A stretch of DNA of 64,000 bases from Humibacillus xanthopallidus (GCF_006717145.1 NZ_VFQF01000001.1:1116001-1180000), one strand, 5' to 3'. Counted from the stretch's first letter, positions 10,836 to 20,561 are shown. Made by a program: numbers and translations. Notes: generated by a model from the letters alone, not told the origin.

Positions 10836-12020
10836 ATGCAGTTCGGCATCTTCACCGTCGGCGACGTGACCACCGACCCGACGACGGGCCGCACGCCGAC
10901 CGAGCACGAGCGCATCACGGCCACGATCGCCATCGCCAAGAAGGCCGAGGAGGTCGGGCTCGACGTCTTCGCGACGGGGCAGCACCACAACCCGCCCTTC
11001 GTGCCGTCGGCGCCCACGACGACGCTGGCCTTCATCGCCGCCCAGACCGAGCGCATCCTGCTCTCGACGTCGACCACCCTCATCACGACGACCGACCCGG
11101 TGCGCATCGCCGAGGACTACGCGACGCTCCAGCACCTCAGCAACGGCCGGATGGACCTCATGATGGGCCGCGGCAACACCGGCCCCGTCTACCCGTGGTT
11201 CGGCAAGGACATCCGCGACGGCATCCCGCTCGCCATCGAGAACTACGCGCTCCTCCACCGGCTGTGGCGCGAGGAGGTCGTCAACTGGCAGGGGAAGTAC
11301 CGCACCCCGCTCCAGGGCTTCACCTCGACCCCGCGCCCGCTCGACGGCATCCCACCGTTTGTCTGGCACGGTTCGATCCGCAGCCCCGAGATCGCCGAGC
11401 AGGCGGCCTACTACGGCGACGGCTTCTTCTCCAACCACATCTTCTGGCCGGCCAGCCACACGAAGCAGATGGTCGAGCTCTACCGTCGCCGGTTCGAGCA
11501 CTACGGCCACGGCAGCGCCGACCAGGCGATCGTGGGTCTCGGCGGACAGGTCTTCATGCGGAGGAACAGCCAGGACGCGGTCCGCGAGTTCCGCCCCTAC
11601 TTCGACAACGCGCCCGTCTACGGCCACGGCCCCTCCCTCGAGGAGTTCACGCGCCAGACGCCGCTCACCGTCGGCAGCCCGCAGGAGGTCATCGAGCGCA
11701 CCCTGAGCTTCCGTGACTACGCCGGCGACTACCAGCGCCAGCTGTGGCTCATGGACCACGCGGGCCTGCCCCTCAAGACGGTGCTCGAGCAGCTCGACAT
11801 CCTCGGCGAGGAGGTCGTGCCGGTGCTTCGCAAGGAGTTCGCCGCCCTCAGGCCCGCCCACGTGCCGGACGCCCCGACCCACGCCAGCCTCGTCGCCGCA
11901 GCCGGCGGCGGGCACGACTCCACCGTCCACGCCGTCGACGACGTGACCGGGGCCTCCCCGGAGGCCACGCAGCCCACCACGCCCGACAGCACGACGTCCA
12001 CCCTGGAGGTGTCGAAGTGA
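10836..12020 (+). CDS. LLM-class flavin-dependent oxidoreductase (CE1758-type)
   Basis: 394 aa with Shine-Dalgarno AAAGGAG. It shows the bacterial luciferase-like barrel: MQFGIFTVGDVT at the start, FATGQHHNPPF, LLSTSTTLITTTDPVRIAEDYATL and RMDLMMGRGN. This subgroup pairs with a flavin reductase, encoded by the next gene, which overlaps by 4 nt and presumably supplies reduced FMN. The C-terminal 60 residues beyond the barrel are Thr/Ala rich and poorly conserved. The substrate is unknown. Confidence 0.88.
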   Translation: MQFGIFTVGDVTTDPTTGRTPTEHERITATIAIAKKAEEVGLDVFATGQHHNPPFVPSAPTTTLAFIAAQTERILLSTSTTLITTTDPVRIAEDYATLQHLSNGRMDLMMGRGNTGPVYPWFGKDIRDGIPLAIENYALLHRLWREEVVNWQGKYRTPLQGFTSTPRPLDGIPPFVWHGSIRSPEIAEQAAYYGDGFFSNHIFWPASHTKQMVELYRRRFEHYGHGSADQAIVGLGGQVFMRRNSQDAVREFRPYFDNAPVYGHGPSLEEFTRQTPLTVGSPQEVIERTLSFRDYAGDYQRQLWLMDHAGLPLKTVLEQLDILGEEVVPVLRKEFAALRPAHVPDAPTHASLVAAAGGGHDSTVHAVDDVTGASPEATQPTTPDSTTSTLEVSK

Positions 12021-12628
12021 ACCCGTTCCACCTCGCCGTCATCACGGCCGGCGTGACCCAGCCGTCCTCGACGCGCCTGCTCGCCGACCGCCTCACGGCA
12101 GCGACCGTGGCGGCGCTCGCCCCCCGCGAGGTCGTCGTCGAGGTCGTCGACGTGCGCGACGTCGCCCACGACCTCACCAACAACGTGCTCACCGGCTTCG
12201 CGTCGCCGGAGCTGCAGGTCCGGCTCGACGCGATCACGGAGGCCGACGCGGTCATCGTCGCGACCCCGATCTACGCGGCGTCCTACAGCGGCCTGTTCAA
12301 GATGCTCGTCGACGTGCTGCCGCAGGACGCGCTGCGCGACACCCCGGTGCTGCTCGGCGCCACGGGCGGCACGGCGCGGCACTCGCTCGCCATCGACCAC
12401 GCCCTCCGGCCGCTCTTCGCCCACCTCGGTGCCCTCGTCGCCCCGGTCGCGGTCTTCGCCGCGAGCGAGGACTGGGGCAGCACCGACGCCGGTCGTCTCG
12501 GTGAGCGCATCGAGCGGGCGGGTCGCACCTTCGCCGCCCTCGTCACCGGACAGCCCCGTGTCGAGCGCATCGACCCGTTTGCCGACGTCACGCCGTTCGA
12601 GTCGCTGCTCAGCGGCGCATCACGCTGA
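12017..12628 (+). CDS. NADPH-dependent FMN reductase (CE1759-type)
   Basis: 203 aa from GTG 12017, overlapping the stop of the monooxygenase gene. The flavodoxin-like fold is seen from FHLAVITAGVTQPSSTRLLADRL (phosphate-binding loop) and ADAVIVATPIYAASYSGLFKMLVD, the latter typical of NAD(P)H:FMN reductases. It should deliver FMNH2 to its partner upstream. The overlap and pairing support one functional two-component monooxygenase. Confidence 0.88.
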   Translation: MNPFHLAVITAGVTQPSSTRLLADRLTAATVAALAPREVVVEVVDVRDVAHDLTNNVLTGFASPELQVRLDAITEADAVIVATPIYAASYSGLFKMLVDVLPQDALRDTPVLLGATGGTARHSLAIDHALRPLFAHLGALVAPVAVFAASEDWGSTDAGRLGERIERAGRTFAALVTGQPRVERIDPFADVTPFESLLSGASR

Positions 12629-12680
12629 CCCGGGTGCACTGACCCCGGTTGCTCTAACCCGGTTGCTCTGACCCGGTCAT
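12627..12680. repeat. 14-15-bp degenerate tandem repeat after the FMN reductase gene
   Basis: Four adjacent units share ACCCGG and mostly TTGCTCT (starting about 12627, 12641, 12656 and 12670). The array fills the short gap between the reductase gene and the permease gene. It may be simple slippage expansion; no hairpin is formed. Confidence 0.6.
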
Positions 12681-12715
12681 GCCGAGCCTTCGCCCCACCC
12701 GGCAGACTGCTCGGC

Positions 12716-13987
12716 ATGACCGCAGAGCCGTCCGGCCCGGCCCTCGCCCGTCGCCTCACCACCGCCGACGCCGTCGTCATCGGCGTCGGCTCCATGGTCG
12801 GGGCCGGCCTCTTCAGCGCCTTCGCCCCGGCCGCCCGCGCGGCCGGGGCGCTGTTGCTGCTCTCGCTCGGCGTCGCGGCGATCGTCGCCTTCTGCAACGC
12901 GGCGTCGTCGGCCCAGCTCGCGGCTCAGTACCCGACGTCCGGCGGCACCTACGTCTACGGGCGTGAGCGGCTCGGCCCCTGGTGGGGTTTCGTCGCGGGC
13001 TGGGGCTTCGTCATCGGCAAGACCGCCAGCTGTGCAGCCATGGCCCTCGTCCTCGCGGCCTACCTCGTGCCCGAGCCGTGGCAGAAGGCAGTCGCCGTCG
13101 CGGCCGTCGTGACGCTGGCCGCCGTCAACTACCGCGGCATCACCCGCACCGCGCGGCTCACGAGGCTCATCGTGGCGCTCGTGCTCGTCCTGCTCGCGGT
13201 CGTCCTCGTCGCCGTGGCGGCCGCCCGACCGGCTGCCCATCCCGCTGCGGGCATGGGCGCCGTCGGCCCTGGGGGAGTGCTCCAGGGGGCGGCCATCCTC
13301 TTCTTCGCCTTCGCCGGCTACGCCCGCATCGCCACCCTCGGCGAGGAGGTCGTCGACCCGGCCCGCACCATCCCCCGGGCGATCCTCGGCGCGTTCGCCG
13401 TCGTCGTGCCGCTGTATGCCGTCACGGGCGTCCTGCTGCTGCGCACCCTCGGCGTCGATGCACTCGCCTCCAGCCCGGCGCCGCTCCGTGATGCCGCAGC
13501 CACCGTGACCTCCGGAGGCTGGCTCCAGCTCGTCGTCGTCGTGGCCGCCGCCGCGGCGACCCTGGGCGCCCTGCTCGCCCTCATCGCGGGCGTCGGGCGG
13601 ACCGCGCTCGCGATGGCCCGCGAGGGTGACCTGCCGCGTCCACTCGCCGCCGTCCACCCCCGGTATGCCGTGCCGCACGTCGCCGAGGTCACCGTCGCCG
13701 TCGTCGTGTGCGCGCTCGTGCTCCTCACCGACCTCCGGTCAGCCATCGGGTTCTCCTCCTTCGGCGTGCTGACGTACTACGCGGTGGCGAACGCCGCGGC
13801 CCTCACCCAGCAGCGGCCCTACCGCAGGTATCCCCGGGTCGTCCCGGTGGTGGGGCTGCTCGGGTGCATGGTCCTCGCGTTCGCTGTTCCGACGACCTCG
13901 CTCGTCGCGGGAGTCGTCGTGCTCGCGGTCGGCCTGCTCGGGCGCCTCGTCGTGCGCGGTCGACGCCAGCACCGCGCAGCTGCCTGA
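12716..13987 (+). CDS. APC-superfamily amino acid permease
   Basis: 423 aa, about 12 hydrophobic segments. The N-terminus has the APC signature VVIGVGSMVGAGLFSAFAPA, followed by GGTYVYGRERLG and LFFAFAGYARIATLGEEVVDP, a motif of amino-acid/polyamine transporters. It should act in the cytoplasmic membrane as a secondary amino-acid transporter; the substrate is not deducible. No clear Shine-Dalgarno precedes ATG 12716. Confidence 0.85.
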   Translation: MTAEPSGPALARRLTTADAVVIGVGSMVGAGLFSAFAPAARAAGALLLLSLGVAAIVAFCNAASSAQLAAQYPTSGGTYVYGRERLGPWWGFVAGWGFVIGKTASCAAMALVLAAYLVPEPWQKAVAVAAVVTLAAVNYRGITRTARLTRLIVALVLVLLAVVLVAVAAARPAAHPAAGMGAVGPGGVLQGAAILFFAFAGYARIATLGEEVVDPARTIPRAILGAFAVVVPLYAVTGVLLLRTLGVDALASSPAPLRDAAATVTSGGWLQLVVVVAAAAATLGALLALIAGVGRTALAMAREGDLPRPLAAVHPRYAVPHVAEVTVAVVVCALVLLTDLRSAIGFSSFGVLTYYAVANAAALTQQRPYRRYPRVVPVVGLLGCMVLAFAVPTTSLVAGVVVLAVGLLGRLVVRGRRQHRAAA

Positions 13988-14094
13988 GGTACCGGGCAGG
14001 GAAGTGCTCCCCATCGACGGGTCCCCGCAGCGGGCCTCGCGTGAGGCCTCGTCGAGGAGGAGGTGGCGATGACCTGTCGCGCCACCGACCACTC

Positions 14095-14155
14095 ACCCAG
14101 TGCCCCGTCTCGCGGAGCAGTGGGTCCCACTGCTCCGCGAGACGGGGCAGTGGGT
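14095..14155. terminator. Very long bidirectional hairpin terminator
   Basis: Arms 14101-14124 and 14126-14149 are perfectly complementary over 24 bp around a single central base. After one mismatch (14100/14150), five more pairs extend the stem. It sits between the convergent permease (+) and GNAT (-) genes; the GNAT stop codon is at its right edge. Confidence 0.7.
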
Positions 14156-14589
14156 CAGCCGTCGACCGCCTGATCCACGGCCTCGAGGTCGGCCGGCTGC
14201 GGCTGCGCCACGTGACCGGCGTAGTCCGCCGCGTGCCTCTTGAGGTAGGCCGTGATGTAGGGACAGAGGGCCACGATGGTGCGGCCGGCCGACACGGTCT
14301 CGTCGAGCGCCGTGGCCGCGAGCCGTCCAGCGAGGCCCTTCCCCTCGTAGGCCTTGCTCACCTCCGTGTGGAAGAAGACGACCCGCTCGGCGTGGCCCTC
14401 CGAGGCCGGCACGACGGCATACCGCGCGATGCCGATGAGGCGGCCCGCGTCGCGCAGCTCGAAGGCGCCCGCAGCACGGTTGTCGCCCACCTCGATCGCG
14501 TCGGCCCCGCTGGCCGCGTCGCCCACCGTGTCGTCGCTCGTGTCGTCGTTCGTGTCGTCGTTCACGTCCTGGCCCACGTCCTCACCCAT
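14155..14589 (-). CDS. GNAT-family N-acetyltransferase (YjdJ-like)
   Basis: 144 aa from ATG 14589. Acetyl-CoA binding residues lie in YEGKGLAGRLAATAL, preceded by VVFFHTEVSKA and followed by LCPYITAYLKRH, a compact YjdJ-type GNAT. The first 20 residues are an Asp/Thr repeat (DVNDDTNDDTSDDT) encoded by 12-bp DNA repeats. That repeat is unusual for the family and may be a recent expansion. The gene is divergent from the YrdC-like gene with only 26 bp between starts. Confidence 0.8.
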   Translation of the reverse strand: MGEDVGQDVNDDTNDDTSDDTVGDAASGADAIEVGDNRAAGAFELRDAGRLIGIARYAVVPASEGHAERVVFFHTEVSKAYEGKGLAGRLAATALDETVSAGRTIVALCPYITAYLKRHAADYAGHVAQPQPADLEAVDQAVDG

Positions 14590-14615
14590 GGCGCCAAGCA
14601 TGGCAGGGTGGGCGC

Positions 14616-15236
14616 ATGGCGAGGTACTTCGACGTCCACCCGGTGGACCCACAACCCAGGGCGATCGGGCAGGTGGTCGCGATCCTGCGCGAGGGCGGAC
14701 TCATCGCCTACCCGACCGACTCGTGCTTCGCCCTGGGCTGCTCCCTCGACAACCCCGAGGGCAAGGAGCGCATCCTGCGCATCCGCCATCTCGACGACAA
14801 GCACCACTTCACGCTCGTCTGCTCCGACTTCGCGCAGATGGGCCAGTTCGTGCAGCTCGACAACTCCGTCTTCCGCGCCATCAAGGCCGTGACACCCGGC
14901 CCCTACACGTTCATCCTGCCGGCCACTAAGGAGGTGCCGAGGCGCCTGCTGCACCCGAAGAAGAAGACGGTGGGAGTGCGCATCCCCGAGCACCCTGTCG
15001 TCCGTGAGCTGCTCAACGCGATGGGGGAGCCGATCCTCTCGAGCACCTTGCTCCTGCCCGACGACGACGAGCCGATGACGGAGGGCTGGGAGATCAAGGA
15101 CCGTCTCGACCACGTCATCGACGCGGTCATCGACTCGGGGGAGTGCGGGCTCGAGCCGACGACCGTCGTCGACTTCTCCGACGGCTATCCCGTCGTCACG
15201 AGGGTCGGCGCCGGCGACCCGACTCCCTTCGAGTGA
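14616..15236 (+). CDS. YrdC/Sua5-family protein (YciO-like L-threonylcarbamoyladenylate synthase homologue)
   Basis: 206 aa, a single YrdC domain. Conserved features are [34 protein letters not shown] and [17 protein letters not shown]. The tri-lysine [15 protein letters not shown] is characteristic of the YciO branch. True TsaC makes threonylcarbamoyl-AMP for tRNA t6A; YciO paralogues share the fold with a less certain role. No Sua5 C-terminal domain is present. Confidence 0.82.
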   Translation: MARYFDVHPVDPQPRAIGQVVAILREGGLIAYPTDSCFALGCSLDNPEGKERILRIRHLDDKHHFTLVCSDFAQMGQFVQLDNSVFRAIKAVTPGPYTFILPATKEVPRRLLHPKKKTVGVRIPEHPVVRELLNAMGEPILSSTLLLPDDDEPMTEGWEIKDRLDHVIDAVIDSGECGLEPTTVVDFSDGYPVVTRVGAGDPTPFE

Positions 15237-15324
15237 GCACGACCGCGCCGTCTCGCGGCGACGATCGGCAACTCGACCGCGTGGCCCTCTGTCGCACCGG
15301 GCCCGACTGCTGTTCAATCTGGCC

Positions 15325-17250
15325 ATGAGACCCCGCACCGGACCGACGTCGGAGTCGGTCTCCTCCCTCCTGGTCGACCTCGACGAACAGGAGAGAGAGA
15401 CCATCGAGCTGCGCCTCGAACGCTGGTCCGACGACCTCGTCGACGCGCTGGCCATGCTGTACCCCGGCCACGACGTGTCGGCGCTGACGCTCCGGCTCGT
15501 CGAGTCTGCCATCGCCGGCTTCCGCGCCCGCGAGCCCGAGCTGCGGCACCTCGACCAGCGCCGCCTCCTGCGTCCTGACTGGCTACAGCAGCCCGACATG
15601 CTCGGATATGCCTGCTACACCGAGAGATTCGCCGACACGTTGGCGGGCATCCCCAGCCGCCTGCCCTACCTCCGCGACCTGGGCGTCACCTACCTGCACC
15701 TCATGCCGTTGCTGCAGCCCCGCGAGGGCGACAACGACGGCGGCTACGCCGTGCAGGACTACCGGACGGTGCGGGCCGACCTCGGCGACGTCGACGACCT
15801 CCGCGAGCTGACCCGCACCCTGCGCGGTCACGGGGTCTCGCTCGTCCTCGACCTCGTGCTCAACCACGTGGCCAAGGAGCACGAGTGGGCCCGCCGGGCG
15901 CGGGCGGGGGAGTCGCGCTACCGCGACTACTTCCACGTGTTCTCCGACCGCGAGATGCCCAACGCCTACGAGAGCACGCTGCCGGAGGTCTTCCCCGACT
16001 TCGCCCCGGGCAACTTCACGTGGGACGCCGAGCTCGACGCGTGGGTCTGGACGACCTTCAACGAGTGGCAGTGGGACCTCAACTGGGCCAACCCCGACGT
16101 CCTCGTCGAGCTCGCCGATGTCGTGCTCTACCTCGCCAACCTCGGGGTCGAGGTGCTGCGACTCGACGCGATCGCCTTCACGTGGAAGCGGCTGGGCACC
16201 AACTGCCAGAACCAGCCCGAGGTGCACGCCGTCACGCAGGCGCTGCGCACGGTGGCTCGCATCGCGGCCCCTGCGCTCGCCTTCAAGGCCGAGGCGATCG
16301 TCGGGCCGCGCGACCTCGTGCAGTACCTCGGGCAGGGACGGCACTCGGGGCGTCTCAGCGACCTCGCCTACCACAACAGCCTCATGGTCCAGGTGTGGTC
16401 GATGCTCGCGACCGGGAGCACCCTGCTGGCGAAGGAGGCCCTGCGGTCGCTGCCGACGACGCCGCCGAGCGGCACGTGGATCTGCTACATCCGCTGCCAC
16501 GACGACATCGGGTGGGCGATCGACGACGGTGACGCTGCGGCCGTCGGGCTGAACGGGTGGGAGCACCGGCGCTTCCTGTCCGACTGGTACGCCGGCGACT
16601 TCCCGGGCTCGTGGGCGCGAGGACTCGTCTTCCAGCACAACCCGGCCACGGGCGACAAGCGCATCAGCGGCACCGCAGCCGCCCTCGTCGGGCTCTCCGA
16701 CGCGCCCGACGCGCAGGCCGAGGGCGCGGCCCTCGCCCGGCTCTTCCTCGCCCACGCGATCGTCGCCGGCTGGGGCGGCATACCGGTCGTGTGGAGCGGC
16801 GACGAGCTGGGCCTGCCCAACGACCCGCACTGGGCCGACGAGCCCGGTCACGAGGACGACAACCGCTGGGCGCACCGCGAGCGGATCGACTGGACCGAGG
16901 CGGCCTCCAGCCGCGATCCCGGCACCCGTGCCGGAAGGGTCTTCCAGGGCCTGGCGCACCTCGCCAGGGTGCGGGCGGGGCTGCCGCAGCTGCACGCGTC
17001 CGGAACGACCGACGTCGTCGTCGACACCGAGGACGGCGTGCTGGCCGTGCGCCGCGGCCACCCGAGTGGACCCATGGTGTGCGTCTACAACGTCACGGGG
17101 GAGTGGCGCCACGTCTCTCTCGAGCTCTTCAGACAGGCCGGCATCCGCGAGCCCGTCGATGCCATCGGCGGCCACGCGATCTACTCGGGTGCCGACGGTC
17201 AGGTCGCCCTGAGCCCGTATGCCGCGTGGTGGGTCGTCGACTCCGCCTGA
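15325..17250 (+). CDS. Amylosucrase-like GH13 glucan sucrase
   Basis: 641 aa, matching amylosucrase (GH13 subfamily 4). A helical N-terminal domain precedes the (beta/alpha)8 barrel. Visible catalytic elements are the nucleophile Asp281 in VLRLDAIAF, acid/base Glu323 in FKAEAIVG and the stabilising Asp393/394 in [20 protein letters not shown] is also typical. Amylosucrases split sucrose and build alpha-1,4-glucan while releasing fructose. The gene appears monocistronic, ending 2 bp before the Fic palindrome. A neighbouring hydrolytic activity cannot be excluded. Confidence 0.85.
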   Translation: MRPRTGPTSESVSSLLVDLDEQERETIELRLERWSDDLVDALAMLYPGHDVSALTLRLVESAIAGFRAREPELRHLDQRRLLRPDWLQQPDMLGYACYTERFADTLAGIPSRLPYLRDLGVTYLHLMPLLQPREGDNDGGYAVQDYRTVRADLGDVDDLRELTRTLRGHGVSLVLDLVLNHVAKEHEWARRARAGESRYRDYFHVFSDREMPNAYESTLPEVFPDFAPGNFTWDAELDAWVWTTFNEWQWDLNWANPDVLVELADVVLYLANLGVEVLRLDAIAFTWKRLGTNCQNQPEVHAVTQALRTVARIAAPALAFKAEAIVGPRDLVQYLGQGRHSGRLSDLAYHNSLMVQVWSMLATGSTLLAKEALRSLPTTPPSGTWICYIRCHDDIGWAIDDGDAAAVGLNGWEHRRFLSDWYAGDFPGSWARGLVFQHNPATGDKRISGTAAALVGLSDAPDAQAEGAALARLFLAHAIVAGWGGIPVVWSGDELGLPNDPHWADEPGHEDDNRWAHRERIDWTEAASSRDPGTRAGRVFQGLAHLARVRAGLPQLHASGTTDVVVDTEDGVLAVRRGHPSGPMVCVYNVTGEWRHVSLELFRQAGIREPVDAIGGHAIYSGADGQVALSPYAAWWVVDSA

Positions 17251-17252
17251 GT

Positions 17253-17289
17253 CCCTTGATAAAGGTTATGCGCTAACCTTTATCAAGGG
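17253..17289. promoter_or_regulatory. Perfect 16-bp inverted repeat overlapping the fic start region
   Basis: Arms CCCTTGATAAAGGTTA (17253-17268) and its exact complement (17274-17289) flank TGCGC. The right arm ends at the Shine-Dalgarno GGGAGG, 7 bp before the fic ATG. It is AT-rich in a GC-rich setting, lacks a T-tract, and sits where an autoregulator would bind. The Fic protein has a C-terminal winged helix that could recognise it. It could alternatively act as a terminator for the upstream gene. Confidence 0.6.
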
Positions 17290-17296
17290 AGGTGAC

Positions 17297-18487
17297 ATGA
17301 CACCAGTGGACTGGCCCGCGCTGGGCAGTGTGACGGTGCCCTGGCAGCCGGTCGAAGGTCTCTTCGACCTGTCCCGTCGCGCCCTGCGCACGACCCCGCG
17401 GACGTATACCGCAGCCGTGGTGCCGCGCGTCGCCGAGGCTCCGCTCGTGCTGGGCGGCGACCTCGCGGCCGACCTCGACGACGCGACAAGGCTGTTGGCC
17501 ACCTTCGATGCCGGGGGAGCGGGGGAGATCGCGCCGTTCGCATCGGTGCTCCTGCGCTCCGAGAGCGCAGCGAGCTCGCAGATCGAGAACCTCACGTCGT
17601 CGGCGCGGGCGCTGGCCGAGGCGGAGATCGGGGAGGGATCACGCGCGAACGCCGCGGTGATCCTCGCCAACGTCCGCACGATGCAGGCCGCGCTCGACCT
17701 CGCCGGCCGTCTCGACGAGTCGGCGGTGCTGGCTATGCACCGCGCGCTCATGTCGCAGCAGTCGGTCCACGCGGCCGGCGCCTGGCGCGAGCAGCAGGTG
17801 TGGGTGGGTGGCTCACCCCTGCACCCCGGCGACGCGCACTACGTGCCGCCGCTCGCGGCCGAGGTGCCCGCGCTCATGGCCGACCTCGTGCGCTTCATGG
17901 ACCGCGACGACCTTCCGCCGCTCGCGCATGCTGCGCTGGCCCACGCGCAGTTCGAGACGATCCACCCGTTCACCGACGGCAACGGGCGCACCGGGCGCGC
18001 GCTGCTGCACTCGGTGCTGCTCCACACCGGAGCCATCCACCGCGTCACGGTGCCGATCTCCGCCGGCCTGCTCGCCCTGCGCGACGACTACTTCGCGGCC
18101 CTCACGGCCTATCGCACCGGTGACGCCGAGCCCATCCTGCGCTGCGTGGCGGAGGCCGCGCGCAGTGGCACCCACATCGGTGAGCGGCTCGTCAGGACGC
18201 TGCGGGGCGTGCGTGAGCAGTGGGCGGGCCGCCTCACGGCCCGGGCCGGGTCCGCGTCGTGGAGCCTGCTCGACCTGTTGCTGCGCCAGCCCGTCGTCAC
18301 GGCCCGCGTCGTCGTCCGCGAGCTCGGGGTCACCGCACCCACTGCGCAGTCGGCCCTGCAGCGCCTCGTTGTGGACGGCATCCTCATCGAGTCGACGGGC
18401 CACCGCCGCAACCGCGTCTATCGCGCCGCCGACGTCCTCACCGCGCTCGACGCCTATGCCGCCGGGCTCGGGCGTCGGATACGGTGA
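17297..18487 (+). CDS. Fic-family protein with C-terminal winged helix
   Basis: 396 aa, Shine-Dalgarno GGGAGGTG. The catalytic Fic motif HPFTDGNGRTGR starts at His223. An N-terminal inhibitory motif of the [S/T]xxxE[G/N] form is present (SSQIEN, Glu97), so this is a class II self-inhibited enzyme expected to AMPylate a protein target. Residues from about 330 form a winged helix (VVTARVVVRELGVTAPTAQSAL). Together with the perfect palindrome over the start this suggests autorepression. No separate antitoxin gene is adjacent. The target is unknown. Confidence 0.88.
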   Translation: MTPVDWPALGSVTVPWQPVEGLFDLSRRALRTTPRTYTAAVVPRVAEAPLVLGGDLAADLDDATRLLATFDAGGAGEIAPFASVLLRSESAASSQIENLTSSARALAEAEIGEGSRANAAVILANVRTMQAALDLAGRLDESAVLAMHRALMSQQSVHAAGAWREQQVWVGGSPLHPGDAHYVPPLAAEVPALMADLVRFMDRDDLPPLAHAALAHAQFETIHPFTDGNGRTGRALLHSVLLHTGAIHRVTVPISAGLLALRDDYFAALTAYRTGDAEPILRCVAEAARSGTHIGERLVRTLRGVREQWAGRLTARAGSASWSLLDLLLRQPVVTARVVVRELGVTAPTAQSALQRLVVDGILIESTGHRRNRVYRAADVLTALDAYAAGLGRRIR

Positions 18488-18566
18488 CGCATGAGGTGAC
18501 GAAATCGGTTGTGCTGCAATGTAATTCGCCGTTAATCGACATTATGCAAAGGGAGCCATGAATGCG

Positions 18567-18602
18567 GTCGGCGCACCCGTGCTGCTGCACGGGTGCGCCG
18601 AC
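18567..18602. terminator. Bidirectional hairpin between fic and cotH-like gene
   Basis: 16-bp perfect stem (18567-18582 / 18587-18602) with loop TGCT, located between two convergent genes. It is followed by no T-run. Its position and stability support a shared terminator. The preceding 18488-18560 is AT-rich without a recognisable gene. Confidence 0.65.
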
Positions 18603-18621
18603 GTGGAACTGCAGTGCGCCG

Positions 18622-20382
18622 TTACGGCGTCTTGTCGATCAGCCGGATCTGGATGGCCTCGATCCGGAGCGCGCGGCCGGTGGTCCCGGCGGTTGCACCG
18701 TTCTTGACCCACGGCATCCAGCCGATGTTCTGCACGTGCACGCGGTAGGCGACGTCGAAGTTCGTCGCCAGTCCGCTCGTCAGCCGCAGCTGCACCGCCT
18801 CGAGACGGAGCGAGCGTCCGGTCGTGCCGACGACGGCGTTGGTGGCCCCGTAGCCCATCCAGCCGATGTTCTGCACGTAGGCGTTGCCCTGGATCCCACC
18901 GGTGAGGCTGGTGTTGAGGATCTGGAAGCGGAGCGCCTCCACGCGCCTCGACTCACCGATCGTTCCGGCGATCATGCCGCCTGACACCGCCGGCTGCCAT
19001 CCGATCCCGGCCGCGTGGGCCGCGAAGCGGAAGGTCGGCAGGCTCGAGCCGTAGGCCGACGCGAGGTAGTTGGCCCGGCTCGTCGTCCAGGACTTGAGAG
19101 CCGTCACGCCGTTGCTGTAGGTCGTCGGACCGTAGCCGCGCGAACCGGCCCAGATCTGGAAGTTGCGCTCGGCCGAGGCCTCCAGCTCAGGCTTGAGGGT
19201 GTCGATCTGCGCCTTCAGGGCGGTGACCTTGGACCGCACCGTGGAGGTGTAGAGGGCGTTGGCCTGAGCGACGAACTGCGGGTTGAGCATGAGCTGCTCG
19301 TACCAGTTGTGGACCTTGGCACGCAGGTAGGTCGTCGTCTTCACGTAGTCGGAGGTGGGGTCCCCACCCCAGCTCTGCGCCGAGAAGTTGCCGAGCGAGA
19401 GGTCGAAGTCCCACACCGGTCCGGCGTGCAGCTTGTCGCTCGGGCCGTTCTTGTAGAAGTACATGCTCGAGCGGTTGAAGTCGTAGTTCTCGGCGACCTC
19501 GTGCACGAAGTAGGTCTTGAGGAAGGAGTCCACGTCGATCATCGAGCTGATCTTCGTCCAGTCCGGGGTCGGCGCGTAGAGCGCTGCCTCGAAGCTGTTG
19601 ATGTACGACTGCGTGCTGGCCCAGCCAGCGGCCTGGTCGGCGGTGAGCGTCGCGCCCACGCCGCCGGGCGCGTCCTTCAGGGTGAAGATCCGCTTGCTCG
19701 TGGCCGCCGTGAAGTAGAACGGCTCCGCGGTGCCGTAGTTCTGGTCCAGCTCCACGATGTTCGCCTGCGGGTCAGTGAGGGCAACCCGGGTGGGTCCGAC
19801 CTCGACCTTCTCCGTCAGCAGGTAGTTGCCGAGGATGTGCTCGCCGCCCACGTCGGTGATCTTGACGTCGACGAAGCGTGACTCCGGCGAGTAGGGCAGG
19901 TCGAGCGCCCGCGCCAGGTCATAGCTCAGCTTGTTGCGCATGAGGGACGGGTCCGTGTGGTCTGCGAGGAGGACCCACGTCCGCGTCGTCTCCATGCCCA
20001 GCGGGCCGACAGCGGTCTTGAACTTGATCTGGTAGGGCTTCTTGTCCAGCGTCCACGTGAAGTTGCCGCGGCCCTTGATCGTCGCGGGCGCGTCGGTGAT
20101 CGTGTAGGCCGGGTTGGGCGGGTTGGCCCCGTCGACGAGGTTGACCGTCGCCCCCACCGAGTTGTCCTTCGACGCGTTGAGGTAGCTGAGGTCGTTCTTC
20201 GTCGGATCGGCGTCGGTGAGGTCGATCGCCACGATCGGCAGGTTGCTGAGGGGAACCGGCGCCACCGCCGTGACGGTGGAGGCGGCGGGCGCTGCCGATG
20301 CCTGGGCCAGCGCGGCCGAGCCGGGCAACAGGAGGGTCATCGCCGCCATGGTGGCTATGAGACCCCTTCGTCTGATATTCAT
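18622..20382 (-). CDS. Secreted CotH-type protein kinase with three ChW repeats
   Basis: 586 aa with Shine-Dalgarno GGGAGGAAAA. A signal peptide (cationic start, hydrophobic core, cleavage near ALAQASA) is followed by a CotH kinase-like domain: IKGRGNFTW, KKPYQIKF, LLADHTDPSLMRNKLSYDLAR, then AENYDFNRSSMYFYK and HAGPVWDFDLSLG, the metal/ATP-binding region. The last 135 residues hold three ChW repeats, each with an IGW core and a [RS]RxEAxxxx[IL] end (near residues 455-490, 502-537, 550-585). CotH kinases are known from spore coats; here a cell-surface role in a non-sporulating actinobacterium is inferred. Confidence 0.85.
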   Translation of the reverse strand: MNIRRRGLIATMAAMTLLLPGSAALAQASAAPAASTVTAVAPVPLSNLPIVAIDLTDADPTKNDLSYLNASKDNSVGATVNLVDGANPPNPAYTITDAPATIKGRGNFTWTLDKKPYQIKFKTAVGPLGMETTRTWVLLADHTDPSLMRNKLSYDLARALDLPYSPESRFVDVKITDVGGEHILGNYLLTEKVEVGPTRVALTDPQANIVELDQNYGTAEPFYFTAATSKRIFTLKDAPGGVGATLTADQAAGWASTQSYINSFEAALYAPTPDWTKISSMIDVDSFLKTYFVHEVAENYDFNRSSMYFYKNGPSDKLHAGPVWDFDLSLGNFSAQSWGGDPTSDYVKTTTYLRAKVHNWYEQLMLNPQFVAQANALYTSTVRSKVTALKAQIDTLKPELEASAERNFQIWAGSRGYGPTTYSNGVTALKSWTTSRANYLASAYGSSLPTFRFAAHAAGIGWQPAVSGGMIAGTIGESRRVEALRFQILNTSLTGGIQGNAYVQNIGWMGYGATNAVVGTTGRSLRLEAVQLRLTSGLATNFDVAYRVHVQNIGWMPWVKNGATAGTTGRALRIEAIQIRLIDKTP

Positions 20383-20561
20383 TTTTCCTCCCCTATTGCC
20401 CGAATTGGGCGTGAATGCCTGATCTGTTCAATATCCCTGTGCGACAAGGCGATCCGCCCCGAGGGTCGCCCGACCTGAAGGTTATGGCCGAGGGTGGTCG
20501 CGCGCGCCGGAATGGCGGAATCTGTGTCGAAAGGAACAGGCGAAGGGGGGGCTTCGACGGC

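Noticed and set aside
20383-20561. Riboswitch upstream of the CotH-like gene
   Set aside because: The 179-bp gap has GC-rich stretches and a short GCCC-GGGC hairpin, but no known aptamer core could be recognised.
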